Source of the DNA: Streptomyces marianii
GTDB lineage: Bacteria; Actinomycetota; Actinomycetes; Streptomycetales; Streptomycetaceae
NCBI RefSeq assembly: GCF_005795905.1
Contig: NZ_VAWE01000001.1
Location: forward strand, 4,577,001 to 4,641,000
Direction of reading: 5' to 3'
DNA length: 64,000 nucleotides
Shown: positions 1 through 7,562 of the stretch, one piece after another
How the letters are laid out: each line of letters starts with the position of its first letter
Position numbering within the stretch: position 1 is the stretch's first letter
Program-made: the position numbers and the translations under genes
The notes under the pieces: model-generated
The model's database searches: none
The model's input: only the letters and a program-made list of their open reading frames with translations
Told to the model about the DNA's origin: nothing

Positions 1-658
1 GTGGGACAGAGCCCGACACCTGCACGTTCTGGGTGCTGGTCTCGATGACGTAGCCGTTCGGGGAGACCGTGGTGACCGCCCACTTCTTGACGCCGCCGGC
101 CTTGCCCGCTTCCGTGTAGCCCTTCACGGCCCGGTCGCCTGGCTGGTTGGTGCACTCCTCGTACGGTGAGCCCTTCGTGTCCGGGCAGACGAGCAGCTTC
201 TTCACCCCGGCGTCCGCGGGGTCGGCGCGGCGTACGGACAGCGTGACCTTCTCCTCGCCGAAGCTGGTGTCGAAGACGATGGACGCGGTCGCGGGCCTGG
301 CCGCGTCGGTGCTGCCCGAGCTCTCCACAGCGGGTTTCATGACAACGATCCCGGACCTGTTCATGGCGTTCTCCAGGATGCCGCCGATCTCCTCGGCGGT
401 GATCGCGAAGTGGTCGTAGTCCCGAGGGGGCGTGGGCGTTGCTGCGGACTCGTCGGCGCGTTCGCCACCGCTCAGATACACCCCACCGGTGGCGATCAGC
501 GTCACGGCCAGCGTGCTGCCGGCCACGATGCCCGCGCGCCGGCGGGCCACCCGGCGTCGGCCCCGGGTCAGACCGCCTGCCACGAGGACGCGATGGTCTG
601 CGGTGAACGTGCCCCCGGTGTTCTGGAGCACCTTGCCGAGTTCGTCTTCAAAGGGCAT
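1..658 (-). CDS. Membrane-anchored extracytoplasmic protein paired with a sigma factor (3' end outside window)
   Basis: The reading frame starts at an ATG at 658 and runs off the left edge, so the C-terminus is missing. The first 35 residues are cytosolic and end in an Arg-rich stretch. A hydrophobic segment follows (about residues 40-60) and the rest looks extracytoplasmic, starting with a Ser/Thr/Pro linker. The start lies 62 bases downstream of the sigma factor stop on the same strand, so the two are probably one operon. This layout is common for small Streptomyces proteins that follow SigE-family sigma genes; some act as anti-sigma-like or sensing partners. No zinc-binding anti-sigma motif is visible in the short cytosolic part, so a regulatory role is an inference from position only. 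Confidence 0.7.
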   Translation of the reverse strand, partial: MPFEDELGKVLQNTGGTFTADHRVLVAGGLTRGRRRVARRRAGIVAGSTLAVTLIATGGVYLSGGERADESAATPTPPRDYDHFAITAEEIGGILENAMNRSGIVVMKPAVESSGSTDAARPATASIVFDTSFGEEKVTLSVRRADPADAGVKKLLVCPDTKGSPYEECTNQPGDRAVKGYTEAGKAGGVKKWAVTTVSPNGYVIETSTQNVQVSGSVP

Positions 659-720
659 GCGGAACCACCAGCTCCTGATCTGGGCCGAACATCAAAAGGG
701 GTCAAGGGACGACGGACGGG

Positions 721-1233
721 CTAGAGAGCCGCGACCAACTCGGAGTGGCTGTCGCCCAGCCGCTCACGCAACCGGGCCAGGGCCCGGGTCGAACGGGTGC
801 GCACCGCGGCGGAACTGACGTGCATCACGTCCGCGGTCTCTTCGATGGTGCGGTCCTCCCAGTACCGGAGCACCACCACGGCGCGGTCCTTGGGCGCGAG
901 CTCCGCCAGCGCGGCGAGCAGCGCGATCCTCAGCGCCGGGTCGTCGCCGTGGCCGGAGGCGGTGTCGGGCAGTTCCGCCAGCGGACGTTCCCCTGTGGAG
1001 CGCAGCCTGCGGTGGCTGAGGAAGGTCCGTACGAGGACGGTCTGGGCGTAGGCAGCGGGGTTGTCGATCCGGGCGATCCGGCTCCACATCGCGTACATCC
1101 GGCCGAGTGTCTCCTGGACGAGGTCCTCGGCGAGATGGGTGTCGCCGCTGGTCAGCAGGCACGCGGAGCGGTAGAGATGTCCGGCGCGGCTGACCGCGAA
1201 GTCCCTGAACTCGTCCGCGCGGGCCGATCTCAT
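721..1233 (-). CDS. ECF-type RNA polymerase sigma factor, SigE family
   Basis: This 170-residue protein has the two-domain ECF layout. Sigma region 2 lies near residues 10-80, with LAEDLVQETL and a following Y-x-MW segment typical of core-binding and -10 recognition. Region 4 is a C-terminal helix-turn-helix (PKDRAVVVLRYWEDRTIEE, then AVRTRSTRALARLRE). It lacks the sigma 1.1 and 3 regions of housekeeping sigma factors. The ATG at 1233 is preferred because a GGGGGAAGG ribosome binding site sits just upstream; longer in-frame extensions read like non-coding shadow. The gene downstream encodes a membrane-anchored protein, which suggests an extracytoplasmic stress circuit. The stimulus cannot be read from sequence. 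Confidence 0.9.
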   Translation of the reverse strand: MRSARADEFRDFAVSRAGHLYRSACLLTSGDTHLAEDLVQETLGRMYAMWSRIARIDNPAAYAQTVLVRTFLSHRRLRSTGERPLAELPDTASGHGDDPALRIALLAALAELAPKDRAVVVLRYWEDRTIEETADVMHVSSAAVRTRSTRALARLRERLGDSHSELVAAL

Positions 1234-1382
1234 GCCTTCCCCCTTCATGCTCCATGGTGTCGCTTGTGCCGCTTGCGACGTCCTCCATCTGTTCGACGCG
1301 CCACCCCCTGCCGAATGTTTCACCCGCCTTTTCCAGCAGAGGGCCGGGCGTGCCACGACGCCCGGCCCGCACCCTCGTCCGC

Positions 1383-1568
1383 TCAGCCTTCGTCGTGTGA
1401 GCGCCCTCCGCTCGTGGCGGTCCCGGTCTGCCGGAACAGCCATTCGGACTCCAGCTCCGCGTAGCCGGGCTTGATCACGTCGTTCATCATCGCGAGACGT
1501 TCATCGGTGCTGTTGCTGCCCGACGGCGAGCCCGAGTCGGCTCGCGGCCCGTCTGTACGACCCCGGGC
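1383..1568 (-). pseudogene. C-terminal remnant of an unidentified gene
   Basis: A minus-strand frame without a start codon ends in TGA at 1385-1383. Its residues look like real protein, including DERLAMMNDVIKPGYAELES and EWLFRQTG. The same frame is closed by TGA at 1571-1569, just where IS-like sequence on the other strand begins. I read it as the tail of a gene whose front was removed by the insertion upstream. The family is not recognised. It lies upstream of the sigma factor, so it may once have been the preceding gene in that neighbourhood. Confidence 0.4.
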
Positions 1569-1721
1569 TCACCCACGCGGGTGGCGCCACGGCAAGATCA
1601 CCGCCGTTTGCGGCTGGTGACGATCCTGCTGGCTTATTCCGTGCCCGGCGGGGCTGGCGGCTCGTTGGTCGGGGCAGCAGCGGCCGTCTTGGCGTTCCCG
1701 GTCGCGGGGGTGGGGTGTGGG

Positions 1722-2030
1722 ATGTCGATGCGGCCGAGGCCGTGGCCGGAGGTGCCTGAGCTGACCGCGCGGGTGGCGCGGGCGGTGGCGGCACGGGGGC
1801 CGTATCCGTTGGCGATGCGGGTCCGTGACGAGCTGGGCGAGTTGTTCGCGGACGCCGAGTTCGCCGAGGCGTTCGGAGCCGGAGGCCGGCCGGGCTGGTC
1901 ACCGGGCCAGCTGGCGCTGGTGACGGTGGTGCAGTTCGCCGAGAACCTCACCGACCGGGCGGCAGCGCAGCGGGTGCGGTACGGCATGGACCTGAAGTAC
2001 GCGCTCGGTCTGGAGCTGGATGATCACCTC
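1722..2030 (+). pseudogene. N-terminal fragment of an IS1182/IS5-type transposase
   Basis: From the ATG at 1722 about 100 residues match the start of IS1182-type transposases: an opening MSMRPRP-type motif, then RDELGELFADAEFAE, LALVTVVQFAENLTDR and DLKYALGLELDD. In intact members the DUF772 N-terminal region continues into a DDE catalytic domain of several hundred residues. Here homology stops near 2030 and the frame runs on without similarity to 2150. There is no catalytic domain, so the copy is dead. The break coincides with the start of the next unit (GTG at 2077), suggesting that the island carrying the OB/DUF488 genes joined here. Confidence 0.6.
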
Positions 2031-2417
2031 TACTACCATGAACGCGTCGAGGTGCGGCGGGCTCGGAGGGGGCGACGTGGCAGCGACCAAAAAATTGGTG
2101 TGTTTGGCCAATTCCCGCAAACATGGTGGACGGTGCGTTGCGGGAATTGAAGTTAGTTCGAACAGTTGGATTCGTCCCGTCAGTGGTCGTCCAGGTCATG
2201 AGGTCTCCGCGGCTGAGCGACAATATCCGAGTGGGGCCGAACCGCGTCTGCTTGACATTGTCTCCATGCGACTCATCGAGCCTAAGCCCATCGACTTCCA
2301 TCGGGAAAACTGGCTCGTTGATTCCACCGTCCGCTGGCAAAAGGAAGGGCAGATCGGGTGGGATGATCTGTGCCTCCTGGAAGAATCCTCTTTACGGTTA
2401 TGGAGGAACGGCTACCA

Positions 2418-2426
2418 CACAAACGC
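2418..2426. repeat. Left copy of 9-bp target site duplication
   Basis: CACAAACGC lies directly before the left end of the ISAs1-family element and is repeated exactly at 3796-3804 after its right end. A 9-bp duplication is in the range known for this family and shows a simple insertion. Confidence 0.9.
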
Positions 2427-3795
2427 CAGGGCTCCGTCAAGTTCCGCGGATGAGCGGGTGGTTGACGATCAGGGCCGGTAGGAGCGGATAGCAGTGCAGG
2501 CACGAGGGTTCGTGATCATTGTGGTGACTAAGCCAGATGATCATGAGGATGTCCCGTGCCTGCCGTTGCATCTTCCCCTATACCTGCCGTGCTGGAGAAG
2601 CTGGGTCCGCTGGATGCGGACCGGATCGCTGACCTGTGCCCCTACCTCGCATCGGTGCCCGATCCGCGTTCTCGCCGGGGCCGCTGGTACTCCCTGGTGT
2701 CGATCCTGCTGGTGTGTGCCTGCGCGGCCGTGTCAGGTGCGAAGAGCCTGGACGAGATCGCCGAGTTCGCCGAGCGGGCCACGAACACCCTGCTGGCAAC
2801 CCTGAGGATCCGCCGTCACCTGCTCGGCTGGCGGCGCAGCCCCAAGCCGGTCACCATCGGACGCGTCCTCATGGCGGTCGACGGCGATGCTTTGGACCAG
2901 GCCGTGGGCGCCTACCTCGCTGACCAGCACCGCAAGTCCGCGTGCGCGGATGCGTCAGCGGCCCGACCGCGGCGGGTCATCGCCGTGGACGGCAAGGCGC
3001 TGAAGGGCTCGGCCCACCTGGCCGCGCCGCGCCGGCACCTGCTCGCGGCGGTCACGCATCACCCCGTCGCCACGCTCGCACAGGTCGAGGTCGGCGCGAA
3101 GACCAACGAGACGCGGCACTTCAAGCCCCTGCTGGCACCACTCCACCTCGCTGACGCCGTGGTCACCTTCGACGCCCTGCACTCGGTGAAGGCCAACATC
3201 ACCTGGCTGGTCGAGACGAAGAAGGCACACTACATCGCGGTCATCAAGACCAACCAGCCCACCGCGTACGCCCAGCTCGCCGCTCTGCCCTGGACATCGA
3301 TCACCGTCCAGCACACCGCCTCCGCCACCGCCCACGGACGGCGCGAGTCCCGGTCGATCAAGACCTGTTCCATCGCCGACAGCCTCGGCGGGATCGCCTT
3401 CCCCCACGCCCGCCTCGCCATCCGCGTCCACCGCCGCCGCAAGCCCACCGGCAAGCCCGAGAGTCGCGAGAGCGTCTACGCCGTCACCAGCCTGGATATC
3501 CACCAGACCAGCCCCGCCGGCCTCGCCACCGCCATCCGCGGGCACTGGGGAATCGAGAATTCCTCCCACTACATCCGAGATGTCACCTTCGCCGAGGACG
3601 CCTCGACCGTCCACACCGGCAACGCGCCCCGCGCCATGGCTACCTTCCGCAACCTCGCCATTGGCACCCTGAAGATCCTCGGAGCCGACAACATCGCCAA
3701 GACCACCCGCGCCATCCGCCACGAACCCGAACGAGCACTCGCCATCCTGGGCATCACCAACAACCCCGACACTCACGGAACTTGATCAAGCCCTG
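2427..3795 (+). mobile_element. ISAs1-family insertion sequence, complete (1369 bp)
   Basis: The ends are imperfect inverted repeats: CAGGGCTCCGTCAAGTTCCG at the left and, read inward, CAGGGCTTGATCAAGTTCCG at the right. A single transposase gene fills the element. The flanking 9-bp duplication (2418-2426 and 3796-3804) is perfect, so the insertion appears recent and unrearranged. It interrupts the OB-fold protein gene. A second, divergent ISAs1-family element lies at 56601-57931. Confidence 0.92.
2556..3785 (+). CDS. ISAs1-family transposase
   Basis: This 409-residue protein has the N-terminal DDE-associated domain (about residues 15-110, containing VPDPRSRRGRWYSLVSILL) and the ISAs1/H-repeat catalytic domain. 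Visible DDE-region motifs are VIAVDGKALKGS (first Asp), VTFDALHS (second Asp) and GHWGIENSSHYIRDVTFAED (Glu with the family's W-IEN motif). The GTG start at 2556 follows GAGGAT. The frame is intact and fills the element between its inverted repeats, so the copy may be active. Its product catalyses transposition of this IS and has no evident role in the interrupted cassette. Confidence 0.93.
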   Translation: MPAVASSPIPAVLEKLGPLDADRIADLCPYLASVPDPRSRRGRWYSLVSILLVCACAAVSGAKSLDEIAEFAERATNTLLATLRIRRHLLGWRRSPKPVTIGRVLMAVDGDALDQAVGAYLADQHRKSACADASAARPRRVIAVDGKALKGSAHLAAPRRHLLAAVTHHPVATLAQVEVGAKTNETRHFKPLLAPLHLADAVVTFDALHSVKANITWLVETKKAHYIAVIKTNQPTAYAQLAALPWTSITVQHTASATAHGRRESRSIKTCSIADSLGGIAFPHARLAIRVHRRRKPTGKPESRESVYAVTSLDIHQTSPAGLATAIRGHWGIENSSHYIRDVTFAEDASTVHTGNAPRAMATFRNLAIGTLKILGADNIAKTTRAIRHEPERALAILGITNNPDTHGT

Positions 3796-3804
3796 CACAA
3801 ACGC
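3796..3804. repeat. Right copy of 9-bp target site duplication
   Basis: CACAAACGC follows the right inverted repeat of the ISAs1-family element and matches 2418-2426 exactly. Confidence 0.9.
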
Positions 3805-4140
3805 TGGCAACAATGACCGAGTGCCAGCCGACCAGGAGGGAACAGTGACGAACTCACTCAAGCTCATCCGGGTCGATGGTGCGACGATGCACGTGGATCA
3901 CCCTTGGTCCAATGATGCGAGGCCGACCGTGCGCGCTCATTTTCAACACGCCGGATCCTTTTATTCCCTGAAAGTGACCGACCCGGTCTGCGAAGAGAGA
4001 TTCCGGGACCGGGGTATCGGACGTTACCCGCTGGGTGATTCCTTCTTGACGATAAGCCTCAGTGAGGAGTTCGAGGGTTACCTCTACAAGTTGGTGGCGG
4101 CAGTCATTGAGCGCGCCGAAGTGGAACCAAGTAGCAGGCG

Positions 4141-4755
4141 GTGACATCCGGCATGATACTGACTATCGGTCACTCCAACCATGAATTTTCGACATTGGTC
4201 GGGCTGCTTCAGCAGAACGAGGTAACCGCAGTCGCCGATGTCCGCTCGGTTCCTGTCAGTCGGTTCACTCCGCAATTTAACCGGGTCCCACTGGAGCACG
4301 GTTTGCACGAGGCCGGCATGAAATACGTTTTCCTGGGCAAGGAACTCGGAGCGCGTACAGAGGACACCACCTGCTACGTCGACGGCCAAGTGCAGTACGG
4401 CCGCCTTGCGCAGACGCCTGGTTTCATGAGCGGCATTGATCGCTTGACAAAAGGCGCACGAACCGAGCGGATCGCCATTATGTGCGCCGAAGGTGAGCCC
4501 TTGGACTGCCATCGCACGGTACTCGTCGCGCAGGTGCTCGCCGAGCGCGGCGTTACGATCAGCCACATCCATGGCAACGGGCGAATCGAGAGCCACACCG
4601 CAGCGATGGAGCGCCTAATGGCCAAATTTGGGCTGGCGGAGGACGAACTGTTCCGGACTCCGGCTGAGCGTCTCAAAGAGGCACTGAGTCGCCAGGAAAG
4701 CCGGATCGCGTACGTCAAGGATGAGTTTCGTGCCGACAAGGCAACAGAGGCATGA
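4141..4755 (+). CDS. DUF488 family protein, first copy
   Basis: This 204-residue protein carries the DUF488 hallmarks: TIGHSN at residues 8-13, DVRSVP at 33-38 followed by RFTPQFNR, and a C-terminal MCAEGEPLDCHR motif with the conserved Cys and His. The GTG start overlaps the stop of the OB-fold gene (GTGA), and the stop overlaps the next start (ATGA), so three genes form one coupled transcription unit. The biochemical activity of DUF488 is not established to my knowledge. The paired Cys and Cys-His-Arg region suggests a catalytic or metal-binding site (inference). Because the first gene is interrupted by an IS, expression may depend on transcription out of the IS. A C-terminal extension of about 60 residues distinguishes it from the second copy. 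Confidence 0.85.
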   Translation: MTSGMILTIGHSNHEFSTLVGLLQQNEVTAVADVRSVPVSRFTPQFNRVPLEHGLHEAGMKYVFLGKELGARTEDTTCYVDGQVQYGRLAQTPGFMSGIDRLTKGARTERIAIMCAEGEPLDCHRTVLVAQVLAERGVTISHIHGNGRIESHTAAMERLMAKFGLAEDELFRTPAERLKEALSRQESRIAYVKDEFRADKATEA

Positions 4756-5189
4756 AAATCTACACTATCGGGTTCACGAAGAAATCCGCCGAGAAGTTCT
4801 TCGGTCTGTTGCGCACATCGGGCGCGACGACCCTGGTCGACGTCCGACTTAATAACGTTTCACAACTGGCAGGCTTCGCCAAACGGGACGACCTGAGGTT
4901 CTTCCTCGGTGAGCTCTGCGGTATGGGGTACACGCACAGACCTGACCTGGCGCCGACGCAGGCCATCCTCGATGACTACAAAAAGCAGGGAACCGGTTGG
5001 GAGACATACGAAAACCGATTCCTGAAACTGATGGAGCAACGGACCATTGAGGATACCGTCCCACAGGGCCTGATCGACAACGCAGTTCTGCTTTGCAGCG
5101 AGGACAAACCGCACCACTGCCACCGCCGGTTGGTCGCGGAGTATCTCGCTGATCGTTGGGGCAGCGTCACAGTCGAGCACCTAGTGTGA
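4752..5189 (+). CDS. DUF488 family protein, second copy (short)
   Basis: This 145-residue protein starts at an ATG that overlaps the previous stop (ATGA). It keeps the DUF488 layout: YTIGFTKKSAEKF at the start in place of TIGHSN, LVDVRLNNVSQLAGFAK near residue 30, and a C-terminal LLCSEDKPHHCHRRLVAEYL motif. The N-terminal GHSN has changed to GFTK, so this paralogue belongs to a different DUF488 subgroup from the first. Two unlike DUF488 copies in one coupled unit suggest a heterodimer or division of labour (inference). It is the last gene of the cassette; the next plus-strand gene begins 287 bases downstream. Confidence 0.85.
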   Translation: MKIYTIGFTKKSAEKFFGLLRTSGATTLVDVRLNNVSQLAGFAKRDDLRFFLGELCGMGYTHRPDLAPTQAILDDYKKQGTGWETYENRFLKLMEQRTIEDTVPQGLIDNAVLLCSEDKPHHCHRRLVAEYLADRWGSVTVEHLV

Positions 5190-5205
5190 AGCCTCGATCC
5201 ACCGG

Positions 5206-5455
5206 TCAGCTCTCGAGGCGTTTGCTGGGGCTGATGTCGTCAACCCAGATCGGCGCCGCGACCGCGCCACCCTCTCCGTCGATGGCGGGTCCTGTAAAGG
5301 ACCGGAGGGACGGGGGCGCATCCTTCACTCCGAGTACTCGGAATTCCGCGCAGCCCAGTCCTCTCGCCCCGGCCTGGCCCTCGCTGTCGTCACCAGCGAC
5401 CCTCACGCTCTGGACCCGGCCTGAACTCCACTTGACGACTGAGCGGACAGCGGGG
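5206..5455 (-). pseudogene. Possible C-terminal remnant of an unidentified gene
   Basis: The minus strand reads SGRVQSVRVAGDDSEGQAG, a GLGCAEFRVLG motif and a tail containing APIWVDDISPSKRLES before a stop at 5206. The composition looks coding over this stretch only. Further upstream the same frame degrades into Ser/Pro/Arg shadow where it overlaps the next plus-strand gene. No start or family is recognisable. It may be a gene tail left by the event that placed the DUF488 cassette here, or chance. Confidence 0.22.
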
Positions 5456-5476
5456 CACCGCGAGAGGGGGAGCCGG

Positions 5477-5821
5477 ATGGACCGGGCGGAACTCGCCGGG
5501 ATGCTGGGAGACCAGACCACGGCCTGCGATGTCGCCAGAGCGGCGCTTCTCGACGGAGGGGACTTCGTCGTATGGGACGGCAGTGTTCCCAGCCAGCAGC
5601 TCGCCGGCATCTACGCGGCTCGCCTCCGACGGGCGAGGAAGCGAGGTACTGAGACTCTCGCCCTGCCGTCTACCGTCGACATCCTCACCCGGCTCGAAGC
5701 CACTCAGGTCGGGATCGGCTGCATCTTCTCACCGGACCGGACGTGGGCCTTCATGCTCTTCTTCGCCGACGACGCCAGCGCGGTCCTCGCCTGTACGGGG
5801 GTCCGCCGAGCTGAGCGGTGA
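5477..5821 (+). CDS. Hypothetical protein, 114 residues
   Basis: The ATG at 5477 follows GAGAGGGGG. The protein is acidic to neutral and lacks a signal peptide or membrane segment. It starts MDRAELAGMLG, has a mixed alpha/beta pattern and ends IFSPDRTWAFMLFFADDASA...CTGVRRAER. I do not recognise the family. It follows the DUF488 cassette by about 290 bases with a separate ribosome binding site, so it need not belong to it. It could be a native Streptomyces gene upstream of the XRE regulator. Confidence 0.5.
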   Translation: MDRAELAGMLGDQTTACDVARAALLDGGDFVVWDGSVPSQQLAGIYAARLRRARKRGTETLALPSTVDILTRLEATQVGIGCIFSPDRTWAFMLFFADDASAVLACTGVRRAER

Positions 5822-5868
5822 CAGTTGCCTTGCTCAAGTGACACGCAGCCGTCCGGGTGAGGAGGCGC

Positions 5869-5896
5869 ACAATTGCAAGCGGGTGCTTGCAATTGT
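5869..5896. promoter_or_regulatory. Perfect 12-bp palindrome upstream of the XRE gene (probable operator)
   Basis: ACAATTGCAAGC at 5869-5880 is followed by the 4-base spacer GGGT and its exact complement at 5885-5896. It ends 27 bases before the XRE start codon. The arms are AT-rich for this genome. A dimeric XRE regulator binding here to control its own gene is a reasonable inference; the site is followed by TTAGCAAG, a further half-site-like sequence. Confidence 0.65.
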
Positions 5897-5923
5897 TAGC
5901 AAGAGTGGCGCACCATCGGAACC

Positions 5924-6358
5924 ATGGCATCCCTCAACGTCGGCAGTCTCGGTGACTATCTCCGCGAGCAGCGGCGCAACGCGCAGCTGTCGCTGCGGCA
6001 GCTCGCCGACGCCGCCGGGGTGTCCAATCCGTATCTGAGCCAGATCGAGCGCGGGCTGCGCAAGCCGAGCGCGGAGGTGCTGCAGCAGGTCGCCAAGGCG
6101 CTGCGGATCTCCGCCGAGACGCTGTACGTCCGGGCCGGGATCCTCGACGAGCGCGAACGGGACGAGCTGGAGACGCGGGCGGTCATCCTGGCCGATCCCT
6201 CGATCAACGAGCGGCAGAAGCAGGTGCTTCTGCAGATCTACGAATCGTTCCGCAAGGAGAACGGCTTCGGCGCCGATACGGATAAGGACACCTCTGAGGA
6301 CGGCCCCCGCACGGCCGCAGGAAGTGGTGCCGACCAACCCTCATCACCCGAAGTCTGA
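5924..6358 (+). CDS. XRE-family helix-turn-helix regulator
   Basis: This 144-residue protein has an N-terminal HTH_XRE domain at about residues 8-65 (LGDYLREQRRNAQLSLRQLA, GVSNPYLSQIERGLRKPS, LQQVAKALRIS). A helical segment and an acidic Ser/Asp-rich tail follow. The first recognition helix is typical of Cro/CI-type dimeric repressors. A perfect palindrome at 5869-5896 lies just upstream, consistent with autoregulation. The HbhA-like gene begins 34 bases downstream of its stop and may be cotranscribed. The target genes and signal are unknown. Confidence 0.88.
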   Translation: MASLNVGSLGDYLREQRRNAQLSLRQLADAAGVSNPYLSQIERGLRKPSAEVLQQVAKALRISAETLYVRAGILDERERDELETRAVILADPSINERQKQVLLQIYESFRKENGFGADTDKDTSEDGPRTAAGSGADQPSSPEV

Positions 6359-6392
6359 ACCGACGAATCTGCGATCCGGGAGGACCACAGTC

Positions 6393-7025
6393 ATGGCCAT
6401 CACCGATGACCTGCGCAAGACCCTCACCGACCCGACCCCCCTCTACTTCGCGGCCGGTACGGCCGACCTGGCCGTGCAGCAGGCGAAGAAGGTGCCCGCG
6501 CTGATCGACCAGCTGCGCGCCGAGGCGCCCGCCCGTATCGACGCCGTACGGGAGACCGATCCGAAGGCCGTGCAGGCGAAGGTGGTGGCTCAGGCCCGGG
6601 AGGCCCAGGCCACCGTGCAGGCCAAGGTGACCGAGGTGCTCGGGAACCTGGACACCGACCTGAAGAAGTTCGGCGAGAACGCGCAGGACCTGGCGCTGCG
6701 CAGCGTGGGCGTGGCCGCGGAGTACGCGGTCCGGGCCCGCGAGACCTACGAGAAGGTCGCCGAGCACGGTGAGCAGGCCGTGAAGTCGTGGCGCGGCGAG
6801 GCCGCGGAGGAGATCGCCGAGATCGCCGTCGCCGTCGAGCCCAAGGCGGAGCCGAAGCCCAAGGCCGAGGCGCCGAAGGCCAGCAACGGAGCGGCGAAGC
6901 CCCAGGCCGCCCCGAAGCCGGCGGCCAGGGCCGAGGAGAGGAAGCCGGCGCCGCCGGCCGCCCGCAAGCCCGCGCCCCGCAAGCCCGTGGCGAAGAAGTC
7001 CACCAGCCCGCAGGCCGGGAAGTAG
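6393..7025 (+). CDS. HbhA-like heparin-binding/adhesin-type coiled-coil protein
   Basis: This 210-residue protein starts MAITDDLRKTLTDPTPLYF, a signature of actinobacterial proteins related to the mycobacterial heparin-binding hemagglutinin. A long helical, probably coiled-coil region (residues 10-150) follows, then a Lys/Pro/Ala-rich tail with repeats such as PKPKAEAPK and RKPAPRKPV. In mycobacteria that tail binds glycosaminoglycans. In a soil Streptomyces the protein is more likely a membrane- or lipid-associated structural protein (inference). The ATG at 6393 has a GGGAGGA site. A strong hairpin at 7087-7119 follows. Confidence 0.8.
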   Translation: MAITDDLRKTLTDPTPLYFAAGTADLAVQQAKKVPALIDQLRAEAPARIDAVRETDPKAVQAKVVAQAREAQATVQAKVTEVLGNLDTDLKKFGENAQDLALRSVGVAAEYAVRARETYEKVAEHGEQAVKSWRGEAAEEIAEIAVAVEPKAEPKPKAEAPKASNGAAKPQAAPKPAARAEERKPAPPAARKPAPRKPVAKKSTSPQAGK

Positions 7026-7086
7026 CCGGGAAGTAGTGGTACCGCCCCACGCGCGGCCTCGCGGTCGCGGGCGGGGCGCACATCCC

Positions 7087-7119
7087 ACGGGCCGGGCACC
7101 TTCGAGGTTCCCGGCCCGT
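7087..7119 (+). terminator. Hairpin terminator after the HbhA-like gene
   Basis: ACGGGCCGGG (7087-7096) pairs with CCCGGCCCGT (7110-7119), with a second short GC stem in the loop. No long T-run follows, as is usual for Streptomyces. Confidence 0.6.
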
Positions 7120-7193
7120 TGTGCGGGTACGTTGGCCTTGTCCTGGCCGTACCGTGGTCGTGACGCGTTTCAACCCACTAGGCGGTGCACAGC

Positions 7194-7526
7194 ATGTTGC
7201 TCGAGGGATTCGGCACGATTCTCTGGCTGCTCAATCTGGCCATGCTCATTCTCGCCCTGGTCGCGCTGGGGTTCGCCGCCTTCGCCCGTGAGGACGCTTA
7301 CCGTGCGGCCGGCAAGCAGTCGAAGATGTTCTGGCTGATCCTGCTCGGTGTCACGGTCGCCGTGAACGTGTTCGTCCCGATGCTGTTCCTGCAGATCGCC
7401 GGGCTGATCGCGACGATCGTCTTCATGGTCGACGTCCGCCCCGCCCTCCAGCAGGTGTCCGGTGGCGGCCGGCGCGGCGGCTCCAGCAGCGACGGGCCGT
7501 ACGGCCCTTACAACGGCGGACGGTAG
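7194..7526 (+). CDS. DUF2516 family membrane protein
   Basis: This protein of about 110 residues has two or three membrane segments: TILWLLNLAMLILALVALGF near the start, then MFWLILLGVTVAVNVFVPML and a third at LQIAGLIATIVFMV. A short cytosolic KQSK loop separates them, and a Gly/Ser/Tyr-rich tail ends the protein. This matches the actinobacterial DUF2516 family, whose role is unknown. I place the start at ATG 7194; a GTG at 7185 is in frame but overlaps the AGGCGG ribosome binding site. Confidence 0.85.
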   Translation: MLLEGFGTILWLLNLAMLILALVALGFAAFAREDAYRAAGKQSKMFWLILLGVTVAVNVFVPMLFLQIAGLIATIVFMVDVRPALQQVSGGGRRGGSSSDGPYGPYNGGR

Positions 7527-7562
7527 GGCGGTCGGGCCCGTCCAGGGCGGGCCCTCGCCCAA

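Larger units (their letters stand above)
2077..4144 (+). pseudogene. Predicted dual-OB-fold protein gene, split by an IS
   Basis: The gene starts at GTG 2077 behind a GGAGGGGG ribosome binding site. Its front part runs to 2426 (KKLVCLANSRKHGGRCVAG, then SWIRPVSGRPG, ENWLVD, LWRNGYHTN). Its back part runs from 3805 to the TGA at 4142-4144 (NSLKLIRVDG, YSLKVTDPVCEE, DSFLTISLSEEF, YLYKLVAAVI). Deleting 2427-3804 (the IS plus one target duplicate, 1378 bp) joins the halves in frame as a 229-residue protein with NGYHTNAGNNDRV at the seam. The two halves resemble proteins I recall being annotated as dual-OB-domain (DuOB); that assignment is from memory. OB folds usually bind nucleic acid or nucleotides. 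The back part overlaps the downstream DUF488 start (GTGA), so the intact gene would be translationally coupled to it. As it stands the protein is truncated. Confidence 0.75.

Noticed and set aside
2282..2503. Antisense frames in the OB/DUF488 region as possible antitoxin genes
   Set aside because: Composition is shadow-like and none has a ribosome binding site, while the plus-strand genes are well supported.
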